Source of the DNA: CAVYUC01 sp963771595
GTDB lineage: Bacteria; Bacteroidota; Bacteroidia; Bacteroidales; Prolixibacteraceae
Direction: 5' to 3'
Length of the DNA stretch: 64,000 nucleotides
Assembly: GCA_963771595.1 (NCBI GenBank)
Contig: CAVYUC010000017.1
Coordinates: 45,069 to 109,068 of the forward strand
The notes beneath the pieces are model-generated. The model ran no database searches. It was not told the origin of the DNA and was given only the letters and a program-made list of their open reading frames with translations. Shown here one piece after another: positions 1 through 9,157 of this stretch. Numbering within the stretch: position 1 is the first letter of the stretch; each line of letters starts with the position of its first letter. The translations under genes were made by a program, and so were the position numbers.

Positions 1-2
1 GT

Positions 3-1232
3 TTGGGAAAATTCCGAAGGCTTTCCCTGAAACAGCTTCGCGAAATTTCGCAAAACAATCTTCACCTCGACAGCAAAATACTGGAAAAGGAAAACATCAT
101 TCATTTATTGCTGAATAATTCCGATTCGCTGCTTACCACCGGAAACCAGATTCAGATTTACAACAACGGGAAAGAAACGTTTAAAGCCGTTTTTGAAGCC
201 ATTAAAAACGCAAAACACCACATTCATCTTGAATATTATATTTTTTCGAACGACAACATTGGAAACCAGCTTAAAAACATTCTTATTGAAAAAAGCAAAG
301 AAGGTGTTGAAGTCCGCGTTATTATTGATGATGTGGGCAGCTGGAGTCTGAGCAAAAAATTTATTGCCGAATTGAGAGAAAACGGCGTGGAAATTTATTC
401 ATTCATGGAAGTGCATTTTCCGCGACTTACCTCGCGTGCCAATTACCGGAACCACAGAAAAATTCTGGTCATTGATGGTAATATTGGATTTACCGGCGGA
501 ATAAACATCGCCGATCGATATGTAGATGGTGTGGAAGGAATTGGCCCCTGGCACGATACTCACCTAAAAATTACCGGCGATGCCGTGGTTTGTATGCAGG
601 TAATTTTTGCTGCCGACTGGTATTTTGTTATCACCGAAAATTTATCGGGCCGAAAGTATTTTCCCGCTTTAACCAACTCCAAGGGAATTCCGGTGCAGGT
701 TGCAGCCAGCGGCCCCGATTCCGACTGGGAAAACATTGGACAAGCCATTTTTGCTGCAATTGCCACTGCCAAAACAAATGTTTATATTGCCACGCCTTAC
801 CTGATGCCGCCCGATCAAATTATTTCGGCCATAAAAACAGCGGCGCTTAGCGATGTAGATGTCCGGATAATCATTCCCGGAAAATCCGATTCCACCATAT
901 CAAAATGGTGTTCGCTCTCTTTTATCGAAGAATTGCTGGAGGCAGGCGTAAAAATTTATTTTTATGAAGGTGGATTTATTCACAGCAAGTATGTTCTCGC
1001 AGATGGAATTTTTTCTACAGTTGGAACTACCAACCTCGATTTCAGAAGTATTGAAACCAATTTTGAAGTAAATGCTTTTATGTATGATGAAAAATTTACC
1101 GGCAGGCTCGAGAAAATTTTTATGAACGACATAAAAAACAGCCGGCAGGTTTTTCTTGAACAATGGAAAAAAAGACCATGGCATCATAAATTGCGCGAAT
1201 CGCTGGCACACATTATCAGTCCGATGATGTAG
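3..1232 (+). CDS. cls: Cardiolipin synthase, PLD family (5' end cut by window)
   Basis: Membrane phospholipase D-family enzyme that joins phosphatidylglycerol units, or PG and PE, into cardiolipin. Two HKD catalytic motifs are visible: HRKILVIDG, with His at about residue 151 of the visible frame, and HSKYVLADG, with His at about residue 327. Each is followed by the usual G-G/T-x-N segment (FTGGINIADRY; GTTNLDFRS). About 409 residues are visible, while bacterial Cls proteins are usually near 480 with two N-terminal membrane helices. No such helices are present, so the reading frame most likely continues left of base 1 and the TTG at base 3 is not the true start. The next gene is convergent. 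Family assignment is firm; the 5' boundary is unknown. Confidence 0.9.
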   Translation: MGKFRRLSLKQLREISQNNLHLDSKILEKENIIHLLLNNSDSLLTTGNQIQIYNNGKETFKAVFEAIKNAKHHIHLEYYIFSNDNIGNQLKNILIEKSKEGVEVRVIIDDVGSWSLSKKFIAELRENGVEIYSFMEVHFPRLTSRANYRNHRKILVIDGNIGFTGGINIADRYVDGVEGIGPWHDTHLKITGDAVVCMQVIFAADWYFVITENLSGRKYFPALTNSKGIPVQVAASGPDSDWENIGQAIFAAIATAKTNVYIATPYLMPPDQIISAIKTAALSDVDVRIIIPGKSDSTISKWCSLSFIEELLEAGVKIYFYEGGFIHSKYVLADGIFSTVGTTNLDFRSIETNFEVNAFMYDEKFTGRLEKIFMNDIKNSRQVFLEQWKKRPWHHKLRESLAHIISPMM

Positions 1233-1246
1233 CGGAATCGCTCCAT

Positions 1247-2191
1247 TTAAAACGGCAACTTTCCCAAATCCAGGTTTCCGCCAGATAAAATTATCCCGAC
1301 TTTTTTATCCCGAACATCTGTTTTACCTTCAAGAATTGCTGCCAGCGGAACTGCCGATGAAGGTTCAATAATAATTTTCATGCGTTCCCAAATCAGGCGC
1401 ATTGCTTCCACAATATTTTCTTCGGAAACGGTAACAATCTCATCCACCTTTTCTGAAATGATTGCAAAATTTCGTTCGCCCAAAGATGTCAGCAAACCGT
1501 CGGCTATAGTTTTTGGATTTTCTGATGGAATAATTTTGCCTGCTCTGAATGAACGGCAAGCATCGTCGGCACCTGCTGGTTCGGCTGCAATTATTTTGCA
1601 TTCAGGCAATAAATATTTTGCTGAAATGGCAGTTCCACTTAATAAACCGCCTCCGCCAACCGGCGCCATAATAACATTAAAATCGCCAAAATCTTCGATT
1701 AATTCTTTTGCAGCAGTTCCCTGTCCGGCAATGACATGAAAGTTGTTGTACGGATGGATTTCAGTTGCACCGGTTTTTTTCACTACCTCGGCCAAAGTAA
1801 TTTCACGGGCCTGCAAATTTGGTTTGCAGAATGTAATTCGGCCGCCATATCCGGCAACTGCTTTCTTTTTTATTTCGGGAGAGTTTTCGGGCATAACAAT
1901 ATGCGCTGCAATTCCGCGCATTTTAGCTGCCAGTGCCAGCGCTGCTGCATGATTACCCGACGAATGCGTTGCAACCCCCTTTTTTGCATCTGTTTCTGAA
2001 AGAGAAAACACAGCGTTACAAGCTCCGCGGAATTTAAATGCCCCCACTTTCTGAAAATTTTCGCACTTAAAAAAAAGCTTTGCACCAACTATTTTATCTA
2101 TACCCGAGCAGGTTAAAACCGGGGTGCGGTGTGCATATTTTTTTACAATTTCGTGCGCTTTTTGCACGTCCGAAAAATCAGGAAGATTCAT
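1247..2191 (-). CDS. Threonine/serine dehydratase (PLP fold type II)
   Basis: Pyridoxal-phosphate enzyme of the threonine dehydratase/serine racemase family, which deaminates Thr or Ser to 2-oxobutyrate or pyruvate. The PLP lysine is K53 in KVGAFKFRGA. The substrate-carboxylate loop SSGNH lies at about 77-81 and the phosphate-binding tetraglycine GGGG at 179-182. At 314 aa it has only the catalytic domain and no C-terminal ACT/regulatory domain, so it is the catabolic (TdcB-like) or serine-racemase-like form rather than the allosteric IlvA. It abuts the PrsW gene, which ends one base before this start, and the pair may be co-transcribed. Substrate preference cannot be told from sequence. Confidence 0.88.
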   Translation of the reverse strand: MNLPDFSDVQKAHEIVKKYAHRTPVLTCSGIDKIVGAKLFFKCENFQKVGAFKFRGACNAVFSLSETDAKKGVATHSSGNHAAALALAAKMRGIAAHIVMPENSPEIKKKAVAGYGGRITFCKPNLQAREITLAEVVKKTGATEIHPYNNFHVIAGQGTAAKELIEDFGDFNVIMAPVGGGGLLSGTAISAKYLLPECKIIAAEPAGADDACRSFRAGKIIPSENPKTIADGLLTSLGERNFAIISEKVDEIVTVSEENIVEAMRLIWERMKIIIEPSSAVPLAAILEGKTDVRDKKVGIILSGGNLDLGKLPF

Positions 2192-2896
2192 TTATTGCGG
2201 TTTAGTAAATTTATCGTTCAACAATTTAAAATCAGTTTTATAGAAACTCTGGTCCGAAAGATTCTTCATTCGCTTTAACCCGGAGTAATAAAGAAAAATA
2301 ACAAATCCGGCAAATACGACCGACAACCAGGCAATTCCTGTAAATAAAATAAAATCGTAAATTCCGTGCAGCAAAACCGGGTACAACAATGCTTTCTGTT
2401 TGAGTTGGCGTGTTTCTTTGGTATAAAATTTTGCCAATCCGAAAAAGAATCCCATTGTAATTCCGAAAACTGCATGAGCCGGCACAGCGGTCAGTGCGCG
2501 TGTTATTCCGGTTGAAATCCCGTTACTTGTTACGTACAATACATTTTCAACTGCAGCAAAACCAAGTGATACAAAAACGGCGTAAACAATTCCGTCAAAC
2601 TTATCATTGAACTCCGGACTTTTCCAAATCAGGATATAAAGCACCAGATATTTAAACAATTCTTCAGTGAAACCAGCAACAACAAAAGCTCTCCAGGCGG
2701 CTTTCATCAGTCCGGGAAAAAATCCGGAAAATCCTTCCAGAAATCCTTCAGCAAAAAAAACAGGAATTACTGTTAGTCCGCCGGAAACGAGCGCAAAAAG
2801 CAACAACCGAAAAGGTTCTTTTTCATATTTATCGCGGAGATAAATGTACAGGGCTATTACAAAAACCGGGGCCAGCGAAAGTATTAAAAGGTTCAT
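2192..2896 (-). CDS. PrsW family intramembrane metalloprotease
   Basis: Polytopic membrane protein of 234 aa with about seven hydrophobic segments. It carries the family signatures: FTEELFKY (EE at 78-79, Lys82), VENVLY (Glu117), a membrane His141 in PAHAVFG, and LHGIYDF (His177). These are the conserved Glu/His residues thought to form the metal site of PrsW/CAAX-type proteases. In Bacillus, PrsW cleaves the anti-sigma factor RsiW; no anti-sigma factor gene is nearby here, so the substrate is unknown. It sits directly upstream of the dehydratase gene with no intergenic space. Confidence 0.85.
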   Translation of the reverse strand: MNLLILSLAPVFVIALYIYLRDKYEKEPFRLLLFALVSGGLTVIPVFFAEGFLEGFSGFFPGLMKAAWRAFVVAGFTEELFKYLVLYILIWKSPEFNDKFDGIVYAVFVSLGFAAVENVLYVTSNGISTGITRALTAVPAHAVFGITMGFFFGLAKFYTKETRQLKQKALLYPVLLHGIYDFILFTGIAWLSVVFAGFVIFLYYSGLKRMKNLSDQSFYKTDFKLLNDKFTKPQ

Positions 2897-2958
2897 TTCT
2901 GAATTATTTCAATCTGTAAAAGTTTAGCCGGTATTTAAATGCAAAGCCAGAACCGGCA

Positions 2959-3906
2959 TTAATTTCCGTCGTTAAAAAAGTAAGTTTCCACACCTTTTGC
3001 TCCGGTGCGGGTTTTAAAAAGGCCACCTGCATGCGGGAATTTTTCCAGTTCTTCTTTCGTTGTTCCCTGCCGGGCTGTGGTTATGTACAGCGTTTCCAAA
3101 CCTGGGCCGCCAAATGCGCAGGAAGTAACATTTTTTGCAGGCACTTTAATTGTGCGGAGCAATTCACCGATTTCAGGATTCCAGCATCCCACAGCAGAAC
3201 CGCCCCAAAGCGCCACCCAAATATTTCCTTCTGAATCGATGGTCATTCCATCGGGAGCGCCCATTTCTGCCGGAACTTCAACAGCCACCTGCCGATTGCT
3301 GATTTCGCCGGTTTCGTTGTTGTAACTGTAACTCATCACCTTTTGCGTTGGTGTATCGATATAATACATCTTCCCATTTTTAGCATTCCAGACAATCCCG
3401 TTTGAAATGCTCACATTTTCAATCATTTTGTGAATGGAGCTGTCTTTGTCGAGCCGGTAAAGCGCGCCTTTTTCTTTTTCACCATTCATGTTCATGGTTC
3501 CTGCCCAAAACCGGCCGGCGGGATCACATTTGCCATCGTTAAACCGGTTTCCCTGAATGGTATCCTCCGGATTAACAATTAGTTTTTTTGTACCGGTTTC
3601 CGGATCGAGCGAATAAATGCCGTTTTTCAGCGCGACAATCACCTGCCCCGATTCGGCAGGCACAACAGTTCCAATTATTTGACCGGTCAGCATTTCCTTG
3701 TTGTTGCGCAAATCCTCGTTATAAAAATTAAGAATTTTGGCGCTAATGTTAATCCACAGCAGTTCTCCGGTTTTATGGTTCCAAATGGCACCTTCACCCA
3801 AATCCGATTTTGTGTCAATTACCAGTTCCACGTCATCTGTTTTTTCTGAAGTACAAGAAGCTATTATTAAGGCAGAAATTAATATCAGGTATTTTATTTT
3901 TTTCAT
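2959..3906 (-). CDS. SMP-30/gluconolactonase/LRE family lipoprotein
   Basis: Predicted envelope lipoprotein: the 17-residue signal peptide ends in a lipobox (LIIASC, Cys18). The mature part is a six-bladed propeller of the SMP-30/gluconolactonase family. Metal-ligand positions of that family are recognisable: Glu38 in LGEGAIW, the Asn/Asp of NDGKCDPAGRFWAGT, and the Asp of GAPDGMTID. The family hydrolyses sugar lactones or related esters using a divalent metal, but the substrate is not predictable here. Exporting it as a lipoprotein suggests action on an extracytoplasmic lactone. The gene is flanked by about 190 bp of AT-rich sequence on its 5' side and by the PrsW start on its 3' side. Confidence 0.82.
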   Translation of the reverse strand: MKKIKYLILISALIIASCTSEKTDDVELVIDTKSDLGEGAIWNHKTGELLWINISAKILNFYNEDLRNNKEMLTGQIIGTVVPAESGQVIVALKNGIYSLDPETGTKKLIVNPEDTIQGNRFNDGKCDPAGRFWAGTMNMNGEKEKGALYRLDKDSSIHKMIENVSISNGIVWNAKNGKMYYIDTPTQKVMSYSYNNETGEISNRQVAVEVPAEMGAPDGMTIDSEGNIWVALWGGSAVGCWNPEIGELLRTIKVPAKNVTSCAFGGPGLETLYITTARQGTTKEELEKFPHAGGLFKTRTGAKGVETYFFNDGN

Positions 3907-4097
3907 TTACAGCGAATAAAATTTGCAACATTCTTTTTCCTATAAAACCATAACAATTAATACCACCCAATCTTTCATTCCGGAAGAAAAGATAAAGAAA
4001 ATTTCAGACACAGGATTTTAGAAAAAGATTCAATTTTAAAACTTGATATTATTCTTTAAACTTTGAACCCGGAACCCGGAAATTTATAAATTGAACT

Positions 4098-4922
4098 TTA
4101 AACGTTAAATTCCGTCCCCTCCACAAGTTTTCGCAGAATCAACGTCATTTTGGGTTCAGCTTTCATAGCCACCTGCTGCACTTCTTCGTGCGAAATTTCC
4201 ACAATTTCGCCCGGAACACCGCTGTCGGTAACTATTGAAATTCCAAACACTTTCAATCCCATATGATGTGCAACAATTACTTCGGGAACTGTTGACATTC
4301 CCACAATATCGGCCCCGAAAATGCGAAACATCCGGTATTCGGCAGGCGTTTCAAATGTTGGTCCCTGAACGCCAATGTAAATCCCTTCCTTTAACTGAAT
4401 TTTATGTTCCTGCGCAATTTCTTTGGCTTTATCAATTAATTGCTGATTGTAAACTTTGCTCATATCAGGAAATCGCGGTCCCAGTAAATCATTGTTGGGA
4501 CCATGAAGCGGATGTTCCGGAAAAAAGTTAATGTGATCGTTGATTAAAACAATGTCGCCCACACGCCATTCGGGATTTAAACCGCCGGAAGCATTGGACA
4601 CAAAAAGGTGCGTTATTCCAATAAATTTCATCACGCGCACCGGAAAAGTGACTTCTTTCATCGAATAACCTTCGTAATAATGAAACCGTCCCTGCATAGC
4701 CAGCACGGGTTTATCGCCCAATTTCCCGTAGATAAGACGGCTGGCATGGCCCTGAACTGTGGACACCGGAAAACCGGGGATTTCGTTGTAAGGAATTGAA
4801 TCCAGGATTTCGATTTCGTTTACCAGTCCCCCTAATCCTGTTCCCAGGATAATGCCGATTTCAGGACTGGCGTTTATTCTTTCTTTTATATAATTCGCGG
4901 TTGCTTTTATTTTCTCCAACAT
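4098..4922 (-). CDS. Purine nucleoside phosphorylase (trimeric PNP type)
   Basis: Cleaves (deoxy)inosine or guanosine with phosphate to the free base and (deoxy)ribose-1-phosphate in purine salvage. At 274 aa it matches the trimeric PNP family. Visible hallmarks are the phosphate-binding loop IGIILGTGLGGL at about residues 23-34, VQGHASRL, HYYEGYSM, SNASGGLN, and the purine-site segment GVQGPTFETPAEYRM followed by ADIVGMSTVPE and TDSG. The first 62 bases overlap the 3' end of lpxK in another frame. MLEKIKATANYIKERI is the normal N-terminus for the family, so the overlap appears real and suggests co-transcription or translational coupling with lpxK. Confidence 0.93.
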   Translation of the reverse strand: MLEKIKATANYIKERINASPEIGIILGTGLGGLVNEIEILDSIPYNEIPGFPVSTVQGHASRLIYGKLGDKPVLAMQGRFHYYEGYSMKEVTFPVRVMKFIGITHLFVSNASGGLNPEWRVGDIVLINDHINFFPEHPLHGPNNDLLGPRFPDMSKVYNQQLIDKAKEIAQEHKIQLKEGIYIGVQGPTFETPAEYRMFRIFGADIVGMSTVPEVIVAHHMGLKVFGISIVTDSGVPGEIVEISHEEVQQVAMKAEPKMTLILRKLVEGTEFNV

Positions 4923-5967
4923 AACCTAAAATTCTTTTATTGAACGATTTCCCGTCTTCTCCAAGAAACCGCACTTTCACAGGTAAATAATATAATAATT
5001 CTTTAATTTGTTCATCAATGCCGGCCATTTCCTTCAACCGTACTGCATCCTTTTCGGTGGTAACAATTATTTTATTTGCCGAATCCATAGCAATGAATTT
5101 ACTGCTGATTGTCCGGATATCTTCATCAGTAAAATTATGATGATCAGGAAACTGCAGTGTTTCAAGCCGATTGGAAACACCTTCCAGATATTTAAATATA
5201 AGCAGAGGCGAAGCAATACCCGTTACGGCCAAAATATCGTATTTTTTCCCCGGAATTGATTTATCGAATAATACAGGGGCCGAAAATACAGGTAAAAATT
5301 TATCGTAAACAAGCGTGGTAAAAAACATCTCCTGGTATGGTTTCAGGTGAACTCCATTTTCCATAACCCGCCGCATAATGGGCGTAATTTCGCCTGGACA
5401 TTTGGTGAAAATAATGATGCTGGCGCGGTGTCTTTGGAAAGCGCTTTCGCGAAGATGCCCAGCCGGTAAAAGCATATCGTCTTTTATCGGGCGGTTGTAA
5501 TCGATAAGCAAAATATTTATTCCCGGCGTTATCTGCCGGTGCTGGTAGGCGTCGTCGAGCAAAATAACATCCGGAATTTTTATTTCCTGAGCCCGCATGA
5601 TTTTATCAACACCCACTACCCGTTTTTCGCAAACTGAAACCGAAACATCCCGGAATTTTCGCTTCATCTGCAGCGGTTCGTCGCCCACATCGGCAACTTT
5701 AGAATTCTCTTCGACCCAAAAAAAACCACGGGTTTTACGTTTATAGCCGCGGCTTAAAGTAACCACTTCGAATTTATCCTTTAAAAGTTCGATTAAATAT
5801 TCCACGTGCGGTGTTTTTCCCGTGCCGCCAACTGTAATGTTGCCGATGGATATAACCGGTACTTCAAACTCTGTGGATTTCAGAATATTTAAATCGTACA
5901 GGCGGTTGCGAACAAACACAACCAATCCATACAAAACCGAAAAAGGAAATAAAATTAATTTCTTCAT
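4861..5967 (-). CDS. lpxK: Tetraacyldisaccharide 4'-kinase
   Basis: Inner-membrane-associated kinase that phosphorylates the tetraacyldisaccharide-1-phosphate precursor of lipid A. The P-loop VGGTGKTPH lies at about residues 46-54 after VPVISIGNITV. It is followed by SRGYKR, VGDEPLQMKRKF and the DDAYQHR segment, all typical of LpxK. The C-terminus (LGYVGENKSNREL...) matches the usual end of Bacteroidota LpxK plus a short basic tail. That tail is translated from the region overlapping the start of the downstream purine nucleoside phosphorylase gene (62-base overlap). Start MKKLILFPFSVLYG contains the usual N-terminal hydrophobic anchor. Confidence 0.93.
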   Translation of the reverse strand: MKKLILFPFSVLYGLVVFVRNRLYDLNILKSTEFEVPVISIGNITVGGTGKTPHVEYLIELLKDKFEVVTLSRGYKRKTRGFFWVEENSKVADVGDEPLQMKRKFRDVSVSVCEKRVVGVDKIMRAQEIKIPDVILLDDAYQHRQITPGINILLIDYNRPIKDDMLLPAGHLRESAFQRHRASIIIFTKCPGEITPIMRRVMENGVHLKPYQEMFFTTLVYDKFLPVFSAPVLFDKSIPGKKYDILAVTGIASPLLIFKYLEGVSNRLETLQFPDHHNFTDEDIRTISSKFIAMDSANKIIVTTEKDAVRLKEMAGIDEQIKELLYYLPVKVRFLGEDGKSFNKRILGYVGENKSNRELYKRKNKRQS

Positions 5968-6082
5968 TCAACTGAAGTTTCAAAGTTAAAAAAGTATAAC
6001 GCAAAAATAGGTTTAATAAAGTAAATTTCAGGTTATGTACTACCATTTAATTATATTCATTAGTATGCAATTGATACTAAAA

Positions 6083-6112
6083 GAAAGGGCTTCACATTTG
6101 TGAAACCCTTTC
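6083..6112 (-). terminator. Terminator after the opuA operon
   Basis: A near-perfect hairpin (GAAAGGGCTTCACA, loop TT, TGTGAAACCCTTTC; one mismatch) lies 21 bp past the stop of the betaine-binding lipoprotein. Read on the minus strand it is followed by TTTTAG. It looks like the intrinsic terminator of the reverse-strand operon. Confidence 0.75.
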
Positions 6113-6133
6113 AAAATTATTTATCAGTTCCTG

Positions 6134-7003
6134 CTATTTAAACCAGGCATTTACTGTTGCCTTATTTGCCTCGTACCAGTTTTTTGCTCCTGTTTCTTCA
6201 TCATTATTTCTTATTTCCTGCATTAATCCGTAAAGCTGTTCTTCATTCAGATTAAAATTTTTAAAGAAAGCTGCAACTTTTGGCATATCTTCTTCAAAAC
6301 CTCTGCGTGAAATTATGGCGCAAACATCTTTCGGATAGATATTTTTTGGATCTTCGAGGTATTTCAAATCGTTGGTAGCCCACATAAAATGTGGTTTCCA
6401 ACCGGTAACAACTATCCAGTCATTGTTTGATATGGCTTTTTCGAGGCTGGCTACCATGGCCGGGCCACTGGAAGTAATTTGTTCGAAATCGAGATCATAG
6501 GCATCTATCGCTTTAAGTGTATTTGCATGAATACCAGCGCCACCGCCTATTCCAATAATTTCGCCGTCAAATTTATCTTTATATTCATTTAATTCGGAAA
6601 TTGAATTAACCGGAACATAAGAAGGTACAACTAAACCGGTAGTTCCATTGCTGAACGACTCTCCCAGTTTTACCAGTTTATCACCATAATCAGCCCAGTA
6701 ATCAGCATGCGTATTAGGCAACCATGCATCGAGAAAAACATCGCCTTTTGAATTTTCTTTTGATAATTCTCCGTAAATCAATCCAGGTTCAAGGTTGGTA
6801 AGTTCCACCTCGTAACCATTATCTTCAAGCGCTGCTTTGGCCAGATAAGTAAATGCAATACCTTCGGCCCAGTTGGGATAGAAAATGGTTACTTCTTTTT
6901 TTTCGTTTTCTGAACTACTTTTTTTACCGCTGTTGCATGAAATAATGCCAATTGCAAAACTTAAAACAACAAGCAGGCTCACAAAATTCTTGATTTTCAA
7001 CAT
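6134..7003 (-). CDS. opuAC: Glycine betaine/proline ABC transporter, substrate-binding lipoprotein
   Basis: Periplasmic solute-binding lipoprotein of the OpuAC/ProX family for quaternary-ammonium osmolytes. The chosen start MLKIKNFVSLL (ATG at 7003) gives a compact signal peptide with lipobox GIISC; an in-frame ATG at 7027 would add eight residues. Aromatic residues that could form a betaine-binding cage are visible in FYPNWAEG, DAWLPNTHADYW and GWKPHFMW. It is the last gene of a four-gene reverse-strand operon (barrel, ATPase, permease, binding protein) and is followed by a strong hairpin terminator. Specificity among betaine, proline and choline is not resolvable. Confidence 0.9.
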   Translation of the reverse strand: MLKIKNFVSLLVVLSFAIGIISCNSGKKSSSENEKKEVTIFYPNWAEGIAFTYLAKAALEDNGYEVELTNLEPGLIYGELSKENSKGDVFLDAWLPNTHADYWADYGDKLVKLGESFSNGTTGLVVPSYVPVNSISELNEYKDKFDGEIIGIGGGAGIHANTLKAIDAYDLDFEQITSSGPAMVASLEKAISNNDWIVVTGWKPHFMWATNDLKYLEDPKNIYPKDVCAIISRRGFEEDMPKVAAFFKNFNLNEEQLYGLMQEIRNNDEETGAKNWYEANKATVNAWFK

Positions 7004-7028
7004 AATATTGATTTTTATAATTTTCAAA

Positions 7029-7892
7029 TTATTTTTTATTTGCTATTGATTGGGTAATGCGGTCGAGAACTATGGCCAAAATAACAATTCCGACTCCCGA
7101 TTCGAAACCTTTTGCAATATCATTTTGCTGAATCCCCTGGTAAACGATACTCCCAAGTCCTTTTGCCCCAACCATGGAAGCTATAACAACCATTGACAGG
7201 GCAAGTAAAATCACCTGATTAATACCTGCAAGAATAGTTGGCATTGCCAATGGTAACTGGATTTTAAAGAGAATCTGGTTTTCGTTGGCACCAAATGCCC
7301 TTCCCGCTTCAATCACGTCTCCCGGAACATTTCGAATACCGAGATTGGTTAAACGTACAGCAGGTGGCAACGAAAAAATCACCGTCGCAATAACTCCCGG
7401 TGTGTTTCCTACACTAAAGAAAAATATGGCTGGTATGAGGTAAACAAAAGCCGGCATTGTTTGCATGAAATCAAGAACTGGCCGAATAATGGCATCTGCC
7501 GTATTATTTTTTGCCGACAATATTCCAAACGGAATTCCAATTATTAAAGCAATTAAGGTGGAAACCAGAACAAGTGTTGTTGTTTGCATCGATTCCTCCC
7601 AATATCCCATACCGTAAATCAGCAAAAATCCCAATAAAACAAACAGGGTCAAACCAGCGCCTTTTTTTAGTCCTTCTTTTTTTAATAAATTACCTTTTGC
7701 TTTTGCATAATAGGCAGCTACAGCTATCAGCAAAACAATGACAAAAAAGGGTACGGAAAGAAGTATATCGTTTAAACTCTCAACAGTCCATGAAATACCT
7801 TCATCTATTGCATTCCATAAAAAAGAAAAATTTCGTTCCAGTGAATTAATGCCATTTTCGATTATTTCTCCAATATTTATAAATTTCTCCAT
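7029..7892 (-). CDS. opuAB: Glycine betaine/proline ABC transporter permease
   Basis: Membrane subunit of the osmolyte importer with at least six hydrophobic segments. The EAA coupling loop is visible as EAGRAFGANENQILFKIQLP, followed by AMPTILAGINQ, both typical of ProW/OpuAB. Start MEKFINIGEII (ATG at 7892) lies one base after the ATPase stop. A longer frame from 7916 would overlap the ATPase by 23 bases and is less likely. The N-terminal amphipathic region before the first membrane helix matches ProW. It pairs with the ATPase upstream and the binding lipoprotein downstream. Confidence 0.9.
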   Translation of the reverse strand: MEKFINIGEIIENGINSLERNFSFLWNAIDEGISWTVESLNDILLSVPFFVIVLLIAVAAYYAKAKGNLLKKEGLKKGAGLTLFVLLGFLLIYGMGYWEESMQTTTLVLVSTLIALIIGIPFGILSAKNNTADAIIRPVLDFMQTMPAFVYLIPAIFFFSVGNTPGVIATVIFSLPPAVRLTNLGIRNVPGDVIEAGRAFGANENQILFKIQLPLAMPTILAGINQVILLALSMVVIASMVGAKGLGSIVYQGIQQNDIAKGFESGVGIVILAIVLDRITQSIANKK

Positions 7893-7893
7893 G

Positions 7894-9138
7894 TTATAAC
7901 TCATTTGCTTTTTCAATTAATTCATCAAGTTCTTCATCTGCAAAACGGGTAGATTCAATTATCAGTGAAGTTTGAGTTACAATTCCAAGAAGCTTTCCTT
8001 CTTCTTCGCTGATTACCGCCAGCGGATAATGATGACCGGTAATTAAGGGAAGCATTTCTTCAACTGTGTAATATTTGTACACACTCGGCACATCAGTATG
8101 CAAAACTTTATGAACAGATTTTACGTGCTGTTTTTCAAGTTTCAGCAAATCGTCGAGCCAAACATATCCAAGGAATTTCATCTCTTCATCTTCAACCGGT
8201 AGTACATCAACGCCTGTTGTGCGCATTTTACGCAATGCTCCTTTGGGGCCGTCTTTATCAATCTGCACCAGTGTTGGTTTTTTGAACATCAGTGTTTCAG
8301 CGGTAATAATTGTTTTGCGGTCTACTTTTTCCACAAAAGCTTTCACATAATCGCTGGCAGGATTGGTAAGAATTTCTTCTGCGGTTCCAATTTGTTCAAT
8401 CACGCCGTCTTTCATAATGGCTATGCGGTCGCCCACTTTCATGGCTTCATCCAAATCGTGTGTAATGAACACTATGGTTTTGTGTAGTTTATTCTGAATT
8501 TGAAGCAACTCATCCTGCATATCTGATTTTATCAAAGGATCGAGTGCAGAAAATGCTTCATCCATTAGCAATACGTCACTATCGTTTGCCAATGCCCGTG
8601 CTAATCCTACCCGTTGTTGCATTCCCCCCGACATTTCAGAAGGATATTGATTTTCGTATCCTTCGAGTCCTACGGTTTTTAGTGCCTGTTTTGCACGTTC
8701 TTCCCGTTCTGCTTTGGGTTCGCCTCTAATTTCGAGGCCAAAGGCAGCATTCTCAACAATGGTGCGATGAGGAAGTAATCCAAACTTTTGGAAAACCATG
8801 CTCATTTCAGTTCGCCGGGTCTGCAGTAATTGCTTGTTTGTGTCGCGCGTGATATTATGATCTTTAAAAAACACTTTACCTGCTGTAGGTTCATTCAGGC
8901 GGTTTAAACACCGGATTAGCGTTGATTTTCCACTTCCCGACAAGCCCATTATAACGAAAATTTCGCCTTCTTTAATTTCGAAATTTGCTTTTTTAACCCC
9001 AACAGTACATTTTGTTTTTTTCAGAATTTCACTTTTAGATGCTCCTTTCTCGAGCATGGCAAGTGCCTCTTTCTTTCTTTTTCCAAAGATGAGGGTTAGG
9101 TTTTCAACTTTGAGTCTGATGTTTTTAACATTGCTCAT
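7894..9138 (-). CDS. opuAA: Glycine betaine/proline ABC transporter ATP-binding protein with CBS domains
   Basis: Cytoplasmic ATPase of the osmolyte importer (414 aa). Walker A GLSGSGKST, signature MSGGMQQRVGLARALA and Walker B VLLMDEAFSALDP are all present. The last ~130 residues form a tandem CBS pair (from about TLVQIDKDGPKGAL to VISEEEGKLLGIVTQTSL). In OpuA-type importers such CBS pairs sense ionic strength or nucleotides and gate transport. The long N-terminal segment before the ABC domain (MLEKGASKSEILKKTKCTVGV) is typical of ProV/OpuAA. It is the second gene of the operon, 19 bp after the outer-membrane barrel gene. Confidence 0.94.
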   Translation of the reverse strand: MSNVKNIRLKVENLTLIFGKRKKEALAMLEKGASKSEILKKTKCTVGVKKANFEIKEGEIFVIMGLSGSGKSTLIRCLNRLNEPTAGKVFFKDHNITRDTNKQLLQTRRTEMSMVFQKFGLLPHRTIVENAAFGLEIRGEPKAEREERAKQALKTVGLEGYENQYPSEMSGGMQQRVGLARALANDSDVLLMDEAFSALDPLIKSDMQDELLQIQNKLHKTIVFITHDLDEAMKVGDRIAIMKDGVIEQIGTAEEILTNPASDYVKAFVEKVDRKTIITAETLMFKKPTLVQIDKDGPKGALRKMRTTGVDVLPVEDEEMKFLGYVWLDDLLKLEKQHVKSVHKVLHTDVPSVYKYYTVEEMLPLITGHHYPLAVISEEEGKLLGIVTQTSLIIESTRFADEELDELIEKANEL

Positions 9139-9157
9139 TCTGTATTCTCCTTTTAAA

